Source of the DNA: Humibacillus xanthopallidus
Lineage (GTDB): Bacteria; Actinomycetota; Actinomycetes; Actinomycetales; Dermatophilaceae
Length of the DNA: 64,000 bases
NCBI RefSeq assembly: GCF_006716675.1
Contig: NZ_VFPM01000006.1
Location: 83,641 to 147,640, forward strand
Direction: 5' to 3'
Part shown: positions 59,801 to 64,000 of the stretch, one piece after another
Layout of the letters: each line of letters opens with the position of its first letter
Numbering within the stretch: the first letter of the stretch is position 1
Notes under the pieces: model-generated
Databases searched by the model: none
What the model saw: only the letters and a program-made list of their open reading frames with translations
Told to the model about the DNA's origin: nothing
Position numbers and translations under genes: made by a program

Positions 59801-62800
59801 CGGTGGGCTGGCCATCGGGGCCGGCAACGCAGGCATCGGGCTGGCAGCCTCCGTCCTCGTGCGGGCCAGCCGCGTCAGCGCGACCACCGGGCAGGGCGCC
59901 ACGCTCGCCGCCCGTGCGGCCACCGCCAGCACGACCCCGGGCCTCACCGTCTCGGCGACCCAGCTCGGCGACATCATGCTCATCGCGATCGCGGGCGGCG
60001 CGGGCAAGAGCGTCGGCATCGCCGGCTCGACGACCGTCAACGTGCTCACCGACACGACGACCGCGAGCATCGGCGCCGACTCCCAGGTCAACCAGGCGAA
60101 CGCCGGCGCACCCGGGCGTCAGGACGTCGTCGTCATCGCCTCCGACCGCACGACGATCGTCGCCGCGGCGGGCATGGTCGCGATCGGCGGCACGGCCGGC
60201 ATCGGCGCCGGCGCCGACGTCGAGGTCATCACGAAGACGACGACCTCCTCGGTCGGCGACCGCACCCGCATCACCGCCAACGGCGACGTCGTCGTCTCGG
60301 CCGTCTCGAGCGAGAAGATCACCTCGATCTCCGTCGGCGGCGCGGTCGGTGGCGACGTCGCGATCGCCCTCAACGCCGGCGTCTCCGTCATGACCGTGAC
60401 GACCACGGCGACGCTCGGCGCGAGCACCGTCGTCGTCGCCGGCGGCAACGTCCTCGTCACGGCCGACGAGGTGCTCGAGCTGCTCATCGTCGCCGGCAAC
60501 GTCACCGCCTCCGGCAGCGCGTCGGTCGGCGCGGGCGCGGCCGTCCCGGTCCTCACGAAGACGACGACGGCCACGGTCGGCGACGGAGCCAAGGTCACGG
60601 CATACGGCCTCGTGGGGCGGGTTGCCCACGGCACGGTCAACAGCGGCGGCTACACGATGACCCAGCAGGACCCGCGCTTCGACCCGCGCGGCTTCACCGA
60701 CGGCAACCCCGTGCCGCAGGGTCTCGACCCGAGCGACCCCAACCACTTCGCCATCGTCATGCCGACCCCGCACGGCTTCAGCACGGGCCAGCAGGTCATC
60801 TACGACAACGGCGGCGGCGCCGACATCACCGGCCTGCACGACGGCAACACCTACTACGTCAACGTCCTCACCCCGACGCGCTTCACCCTCTCGCTCACGG
60901 CCCGCGGACCCCCGCTCGCCCTCAGCCTGCCCAACGCGCTCATGGGCGAGTCCCAGCGCCTCGTGCCGACCAACAGCGCCCAGCCGACCAAGGACGCCTC
61001 GCCGCGGTTCATCCCGGCCAAGGACGTCAGCGGCAACACGATCACCCTCCCCTACTCCTTCATCACCCCGATCGCGACCGGCGACGCCGTCATCTACAGC
61101 TCCGGCGGCGGCACCCCGATCGGCGGGCTGACCGACGGACAGACCTACTACGCGATCGTCCTCGCGACCACCGGTCCCTTCGGAGCCCAGCAGATCCGCC
61201 TCGCGACGACGCGCGACCGCGCCATCTCCGGCCTCGCCATCACGCTGACGGCCTCCGCCGCGACCGGCACCTCCCACAGCCTCGTGCCCTCCGGCGTCCT
61301 CCCGGCGCCCGACCCGCGCACGACGAACCCGCAGACCGCCACGCTGACGACGCAGACCGGCTTCAGCGGTGTGGCCGTCACCGCGACGAACAGCGACTCG
61401 ATCAACGCGATCGGCATCAGCGCCGGCGTCTCCGGCAGCGTCGCCGTCAACGTCTCCGGCACCGTCTCGGTCATCACCGTGACGACGACCGCGAGCATCG
61501 GCGCCTCGGCGAGGGTCAACTGCGCCTCCGAGAGCGACTGCAGCACGAACGTCGCGGGTGCCGACCCGGCGCAGTCGGTCATCGTCCTCGCGGGCAACAG
61601 CTTCCACCAGCTCGGCATCGCCGCCGCCGCGGCCGGGGCGGGCTCGGTCGCCGCCGGTGCCGGTGTCGCCGTCGGCGTCATCGAGATCACGACCACCTCG
61701 AGCATCGGCAACACCACCGTCGTCAACGCCAAGGGCGACATCGTCGTCGAGGCCGACGCGAGCGAGTCGTTCGTGTCGGTGGCCGCCTCGGCCGCCATCG
61801 GTGGCGACGCGGGCCTCGCCGGCGCGGTCGGCGTCACCGTCCTCGACCTCACGACGAGCGCGACCACCGGCACCGGCGTCACCCTCCGGGCCGACAACAA
61901 CGTGCTCGTGATCGCGAACGACACGACCGACCTCGTCCTCGTGGCCGCCTCGCTCGGTGCCGGCGTCTGGGCCGGGCTCGGCGCGGGCGTCTCGGTGGCC
62001 GTCGTGACGAAGACGACCGAGGCCCACCTCGGCGGCAACAACGTCGTCGTCGTCCTCGCGAAGGGCGCAGCCGCCTCCGGCATCTCGGACGGCACGTCGA
62101 CCGCCGCGGGCAGCTTCGGCACGAAGAGCGCCTTCCACGGCCTCGCCGTCCAGGCGGACTCCTCCGAGGAGCTCTTCGGCCTCACCGCGGGCATCGCCGG
62201 CGGCTTCGTCGGCATCGCCGGCGGCATCGGCGTCAACATCTTCACCGTCGTCGTCAAGGCCTTCATCGCCGGCGGCACGACGGTCAACAAGGGCACCTCG
62301 GGCATCATCGCCGGCGTCGCGTCGGGCCAGTCGGTCGTCGTCGCGGCCACCGACTACCTCGAGACGCTCACCATCGCCGGTGGCGTGGGCATCGGTGCCG
62401 GCGGCATCGGTGGCGGCGTCGACGTCGGGGTCGCCAACATCACCGTCCAGGCCTACCTCGGGGTGGGCAGCGACGTCTGGGCCGACGGCACCGTCGAGAT
62501 CGACGCGCTCGCGACCAAGCACGTGCAGACGTATGCCGTGAGCCTCGGTGGCGGCGTCGTCGGCGTCGCCGGGTCGGTGACCGTCTGGACCGTCGGCACC
62601 GCGGCGACGAACACCTACCAGAGCGCCGTGAGCGGGCCGGACCGCGGGGTCTGGAGCTCGGGCACGACCTACGAGGCCGGCGACATCGTCTCCGTGGGTG
62701 GCGTGAAGTACTTCGCCCGCAGCCGCAACGTCGGCAAGAACCCCACGAGCAACCCGACCGTCTGGGTGCCGCGGGCGTGGAGCTCCACCGTCACCTACGA

Positions 62801-64000
62801 GGCCGGCGACGTCGTCACCTACAGCGGCAAGACGTATGCCGCGAAGACGCGGACCGTCGGGGACACCCCGTCGTCGTCGCCCGGTGACTGGGCCCTCGGC
62901 GACCAGTCCCCGACCGGCACGTCGACCGGCAGCGCCGACTCGCTCGCCTCGGGCGGCGACACCAACGGCGGCAGCGGCAACGGGTGGGGCAGCGTGCTCG
63001 GCGGCTCGGGCAGCATCGAGGGTTGGGTCAGCGGCACCGACTACGTGCAGGGCCAGCTCGTCAGCTCCGGCGGCCACTACTACGTCGCGCTCACCGACAT
63101 CACCAACTCCCTCGTGGCACCCGAGACGGACGCAGCCTCGGCCACCCCGTCGTGGGCGCTCAGCGACGACAACTACCAGGTGCGCCAGCTGTCGAGCACG
63201 AGCGACGCCTCCTCGTCGGTGACCGGCGCGAGCCCCGGCGGGTCCGTCGCCTCGAGTCCCTTCACCCAGCCGGCGCCCCCGTCGGGCACGTCGGCGACGA
63301 TCTACGGGTCGGTCCACGCCGGCGGCGACGTGCAGGTGCGCGCGACCGACCGGATCGACGTCACGAGCCTCGCGGGCGTCGCCGCTGTCGGCCTCGGCGC
63401 GCTCGGCGCCGGCGTCTCGATCGTCACCCTGGGCCTGTCGACCGACGCCGGCATCGCCTCGACCGGGTCGGTGAGCTCGGGAGCCACCGTCGGTGTGCAC
63501 GCGGTGCTCGACGAGCGCGTCGACGGGCTCGCCGCGGCCGGCGCCCTCGGCGGTCTCGCCATCAGCGGCCAGGTCGTCGTCATCACCGACAGCAGCAGCC
63601 AGAGCGCTCACATCGACACCGGCGCGACCGTGCCCAAGGCGGTCACGAAGATCGCCGTCGACACCGTCGCGACCCGCACCATCTCGGCGCGCACCTTCGG
63701 CGTGAGCATCGCGGCCGGGGCGGTCGGTGCGGCCATCGCCGTCGCCGTCATCAGCGGCGACACGACTGCCCTCGTCGGCGACGTCGCCATCGGCGCGGAC
63801 GGCGCCGTCGGCGGCCTCATCGTCTCCTCGACCGACACGATCATCCCGACGAACCAGGCGGTGTCGGTCCAGGGCGGCGTCGGTGCCGCGATCAGCGGAG
63901 CCGTCGCGGTCATCACCTACTCCGGCTCGACCCGTGCGGCTTCGGGGGCGCACGGGACGGTCACCATCGGCGGCCTCGGTGTCTCCGTGACCGCGACCGG
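50889..64000 (+). CDS. Giant exported metzincin protease / beta-repeat adhesin with CBM5/12-like modules (3' end beyond window)
   Basis: An uninterrupted frame of at least 4,370 codons running off the right edge. Start ATG 50889 with weak GGGAAG upstream; the signal peptide is at residues ~18-46. Residues ~140-285 are Thr/Ser/Pro-rich. A metzincin zinc site, HEMGHYLGLGH (His355-His365, HExxHxxGxxH), is followed by the Met-turn Met370, as in matrixin-like proteases. After a second Pro/Thr/Ser/Asp-rich linker (378-577) comes a very long region of beta-solenoid-like repeats, with recurring GVAGS-VAINIVT-TTSA and GATLT-...-DVTVEA patterns. Four GGGxxIxGLxxxxxYY modules interrupt it near residues 1275, 1793, 3288 and 3385. 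Three carbohydrate-binding (CBM5/12-like) modules with WSSxxxYEAGDxVxxxGxxY lie at ~3922, 3964 and 4046. A surface or secreted adhesin-protease is inferred; the C terminus and its anchor are unseen. Confidence 0.88.
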   Translation, partial: MGLIHRLTATPSPRLGAAIRPVRFVAAGTALILGVAGVPAAVATAAAAPATAAPAAATGPVAPPLTPAQQRAGQVASQVAGVADWFLKIDDAVATQQAGYAGAKLAQSGAVAMAKAVNKAVAAGASSRTVSVGSPSRLGGAVTTTGARTLTTTTLPGGAAGQPGTPLTTVTTTPKPPTAGSGSATPTPSPTSTGSTGSQMHCVRSADGNSVTCTSGTSPTGTPTPTATTTATPTPTATATPSTTTSSAAATTATPTSATTTAAPALLTASSAPETPVGPDAAITDADLNAVVATVEAEWQDAYPSADFSGFSAHVGDLPDLQLGSEGSGSVTIDVDAAGWGWGSGGMSLKTAVRHEMGHYLGLGHSSGLMGSTLSPGESWPVDASNLPKPDPAPAPTADPAPTSADSTSSGASSTGTTSTDTAAMATTAATTDSTATSDPTPTDPTPTADPTSSTGATSDPTATPDPTGTSGVTSDPTAGTDPTIDPIPAPDTSGTPLPPAPTASGTTSDTTSGTAASGTTTTTTTTAGTGTTTTTATTGSAATTTDGTTSTAGGAAATTTSTTSTTGATTPATTLAWKLVGGVLTLDGGSLPLVGTISFDRGSNTVTFSPAGGGVAVVGSTLNISLVRIIGGAGDDDLTFDVPATGVFFAFDGGGGANTVRGPPTDTTWTISGPDAGSFGVVSFTHVGHLVGAPDTKDTFTLGTRGSLSAGLDGGARGFDSLVVSGRRGVVGTTAVDHSTGTLTIDGTLLRYAGLEPISVATADVTVTGTAGNDTIHVAVSGTTLSVSSPTIETLNIAVSGLAKLTIDGLGGTDSITFDTDLLIPGLVLDVTAETITVGSVVINTTGGATSGEVHLRAVATDNGTGTAVIHAAPGATISLTGATIRSGDISIDASASSTISTATPITKVTINSSATVTITDSTLASSGDIQATSTSTVTADLESGALAGTIDNTTSAALAILTVTTTAITTLSGTTTFTAGGDVVVSAATPSDLTAVATALEVGGGAGVAFVTLVGTSQALVDAHSSGNTAKSLEVTSDATHTITTTGVASQGGATSNSDSIDWPVTPAQLLSDIATTLSPLQVAASVAVTRVTTTSDAAIAPATGAFSLTTPAAGSVLVHAANSTTATTLGDASAVFRSASGIGAAVAVAIANAAATARLGGNLSLTTGSVTVEAPDGVQTFDTKAASGVGGSVTAVALPGGSGSTFSLQGSVAVNVVTATSSATLSPSASLSAPGANVKLASSHTTSSTVTARPIGPFFTPQTNVEADNKTFVLPLPLQHGNGLFAKTFEKVAYSNGGGVSMGGLTMNSQYYLWCPHADTLGFCLPDADGKTRIQLISGSLLIPPVFGTTPDSSLILTVDPSVAEGSDHFFYLVDSPGDAVGIGVGVGVNIVNDSDSATIGNGATLTGAHDLTLEATTDSSMTTFAKSASAGAIAVTPVVAVGISNVFTHADLGTGSLLTLTGAYAATATQTAGVDSSTSGDTTSNGAIGASVAINTADHEVTAKTARSLTTVGSAAFTASGASTTSSYSWAGTAGAPDKDTSTSSSVNGLADSYLTMGNNLAGTSGAKKGKDSTTPTAGTAENSGASLSVAAAIAFNLVRTVSDVSLPGSVTITVDGGPLTLSSSANTDASATGDGETGTNGAVAAIGAGVGLNLATVDNLADIAAGATVHAVGVTMGATMTPTGDTSPTSCDDPEADCTHTIEAGAVSASSGGGKLGVAGSVAINIVTITTSAQVKSATGLTTTVDARGGALALGAHSGSAATASATPYRDAFDPADILTDSAGKLTTIRLPYELADGNVKTGDKLVYFTGGGDPIGIVPSSSVLLCQTVTGLNPDCALKNNYTYFAIVERPGYIQLADSFANAILGIELEFDTTKTTGTAHYFVVVDSGGDNEPPKMGIGASFGMTIDNVTTTAAVMDNVVLTDLDSLEIVAETEAETGAEAVSGSGGGIAISPSVGLTLSTVTTSARLGTGATLVVPGEVTLEATQHTATETIGRGDVDAETAGIALALALAIVEDEVTANVARNVTASAVSLSASGSSANDSVTDAAAPGAPKDPNAGVNKTADKWLGQGNAVSTATTGKSSKSSSTPAAATSDGSVSVAGAVTINIVTTVSKAWLSDGLTVTATDGPVTLASSANTDVAGEAKGTTATKTGVGIGAGVVVNLVTMTNLATTGASTVDAHGLDVLATMTQVDNAEDPTAEPDVTHTIKADATAGASNTTDLGVAGALALNIVTASTQALVPAGATLVMHDGDITLTAAYAEVDVAGASANPTFKACAQVLGLPCLISKKITGENTDGAGVGIGAAAAIQVLASTVTKAEIADGVSLTGGHDVTISATSERWISTIAEAGAKGGTAVSPAVALIVNSGESTTARLGTGPAIDINGALTIEAVHTSDLTETQANGDVKATNVGVGMAIALPIVIGWTTLAELSRSATVDSASITAESRIAALAQANASSVGQAKTSTTKTADATATDTVKNDPNAGGKGADAPPKANDAAKAGSSASSAQSGQGSSSVGIAAAFGVVWVQSTNIARVVNGVTIDAAGPITVGAYQLTDITSRGTGTSLNTDANSTGFGIGVGFAHLDIASSALVGTGTTLSGDAITVEATTPLDETTGLPLGNAVTVWGIAAAGGKGDPQIAGSAGIIVVKYVTTASVGAGSTLTSTGDLTVRATNPMGMQNLALAAGLASNGQGVGAAIAITVLTAVTTTALIDSSAATPTTTNASGATTVEATAHLSPLPFDIIHDLLSEFADTIKSLPVLGMDSLQTPPFSSVALGGGAGSGDLGVGGSFVVIVGNRSTSARIGTAALVNQTDHGDTGQSVTVLARDDVSTIAIAGGIGLSTKGTGVGVAVIVAVTNQDVRAGIANGAKVWAGGDVRVRAIATDPVLAAAASLGVAKQNAAAGSFIVIVQNQGSGAPGTYASLGGGASAADRVTVTAGGDLEVSARSAIDDAGKATTIRLYAGGLAIGAGNAGIGLAASVLVRASRVSATTGQGATLAARAATASTTPGLTVSATQLGDIMLIAIAGGAGKSVGIAGSTTVNVLTDTTTASIGADSQVNQANAGAPGRQDVVVIASDRTTIVAAAGMVAIGGTAGIGAGADVEVITKTTTSSVGDRTRITANGDVVVSAVSSEKITSISVGGAVGGDVAIALNAGVSVMTVTTTATLGASTVVVAGGNVLVTADEVLELLIVAGNVTASGSASVGAGAAVPVLTKTTTATVGDGAKVTAYGLVGRVAHGTVNSGGYTMTQQDPRFDPRGFTDGNPVPQGLDPSDPNHFAIVMPTPHGFSTGQQVIYDNGGGADITGLHDGNTYYVNVLTPTRFTLSLTARGPPLALSLPNALMGESQRLVPTNSAQPTKDASPRFIPAKDVSGNTITLPYSFITPIATGDAVIYSSGGGTPIGGLTDGQTYYAIVLATTGPFGAQQIRLATTRDRAISGLAITLTASAATGTSHSLVPSGVLPAPDPRTTNPQTATLTTQTGFSGVAVTATNSDSINAIGISAGVSGSVAVNVSGTVSVITVTTTASIGASARVNCASESDCSTNVAGADPAQSVIVLAGNSFHQLGIAAAAAGAGSVAAGAGVAVGVIEITTTSSIGNTTVVNAKGDIVVEADASESFVSVAASAAIGGDAGLAGAVGVTVLDLTTSATTGTGVTLRADNNVLVIANDTTDLVLVAASLGAGVWAGLGAGVSVAVVTKTTEAHLGGNNVVVVLAKGAAASGISDGTSTAAGSFGTKSAFHGLAVQADSSEELFGLTAGIAGGFVGIAGGIGVNIFTVVVKAFIAGGTTVNKGTSGIIAGVASGQSVVVAATDYLETLTIAGGVGIGAGGIGGGVDVGVANITVQAYLGVGSDVWADGTVEIDALATKHVQTYAVSLGGGVVGVAGSVTVWTVGTAATNTYQSAVSGPDRGVWSSGTTYEAGDIVSVGGVKYFARSRNVGKNPTSNPTVWVPRAWSSTVTYEAGDVVTYSGKTYAAKTRTVGDTPSSSPGDWALGDQSPTGTSTGSADSLASGGDTNGGSGNGWGSVLGGSGSIEGWVSGTDYVQGQLVSSGGHYYVALTDITNSLVAPETDAASATPSWALSDDNYQVRQLSSTSDASSSVTGASPGGSVASSPFTQPAPPSGTSATIYGSVHAGGDVQVRATDRIDVTSLAGVAAVGLGALGAGVSIVTLGLSTDAGIASTGSVSSGATVGVHAVLDERVDGLAAAGALGGLAISGQVVVITDSSSQSAHIDTGATVPKAVTKIAVDTVATRTISARTFGVSIAAGAVGAAIAVAVISGDTTALVGDVAIGADGAVGGLIVSSTDTIIPTNQAVSVQGGVGAAISGAVAVITYSGSTRAASGAHGTVTIGGLGVSVTAT

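Noticed and set aside
54066..63953. A stop-free minus-strand frame of about 3,295 codons opposite the giant gene
   Set aside because: It is antisense to the long + strand protein, which has a signal peptide, a metzincin site and repeat structure. The antisense product is Arg/Asp/Gly-rich low-complexity, as expected from the opposite strand of G+C-rich codons.
1..64000. tRNA or rRNA genes
   Set aside because: No cloverleaf or rRNA-like segment was recognised in any gap.

Overview
The window is very G+C-rich (roughly 70%), with dense codon-biased genes, GTG starts, frequent 4-nt stop/start overlaps and families typical of Actinomycetota: DUF2510/TM2 and DUF4389 membrane proteins, F420-type PPOX proteins, a LigD polymerase-ligase and an MpaB-like DUF2236 protein. 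A member of the Micrococcales, perhaps Intrasporangiaceae, is the best guess. This comes from gene content and composition only; no rRNA or tRNA gene is visible. It reads as ordinary chromosome carrying two very large surface-protein loci.

Layout. 1-4875: the start of an ECF sigma factor, an isochorismatase-like hydrolase, a secreted HEIAEW protein, a 2H phosphoesterase, a double-ACT protein and a NYN-domain protein. 5077-12991: an accessory block with a 1.7-kaa exported Ig-like/cadherin/beta-helix protein, three tandem tail-collar (MdpB-like) genes, a GNAT gene, and two small convergent DUF6916-like genes. 13.3-16.5 kb: small membrane and exported proteins, a formate/nitrite transporter and ornithine aminotransferase. 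16.7-20.3 kb: a translationally coupled three-gene operon (cyclic-2,3-diphosphoglycerate-synthetase-like GTPase and two membrane proteins). 20.6-27.7 kb: PhoD phosphatase, a lipase and several small oxidoreductases and hydrolases. 27.9-34.0 kb: a complete fructose PTS cassette (fruR, fruK, fruA, HPr, enzyme I), so that uptake, phosphorylation, the general PTS proteins and the regulator all sit together. 34.1-38.1 kb: a PPOX protein and a coupled pair of glycosyltransferases, one fused to a HEAT-like N-terminal half. 38.3-50.4 kb: DoxX-like, acyl-ACP desaturase, methyltransferase, haem peroxidase, ribosome-associated protein, LigD, SRPBCC and epimerase genes. 50889 to the right edge: one open reading frame of more than 4,370 codons encoding an exported metzincin-type protease joined to a huge beta-repeat region with CBM5/12-like modules; it runs off the window.

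Non-coding structure is unusually rich. An 8-mer, GTATGCCG/CGGCATAC, occurs about 45 times in both orientations and in all coding frames. Two families of 21- and 24-nt intergenic repeats sit at gene ends, and one of them forms a reproducible 24-30-24 inverted element. A 16-nt tandem repeat lies in front of fruA, several long perfect hairpins follow genes, and a structured leader precedes the giant gene. The tail-collar/adhesin cassette and the giant protease-adhesin are the best candidates for poorly described systems.
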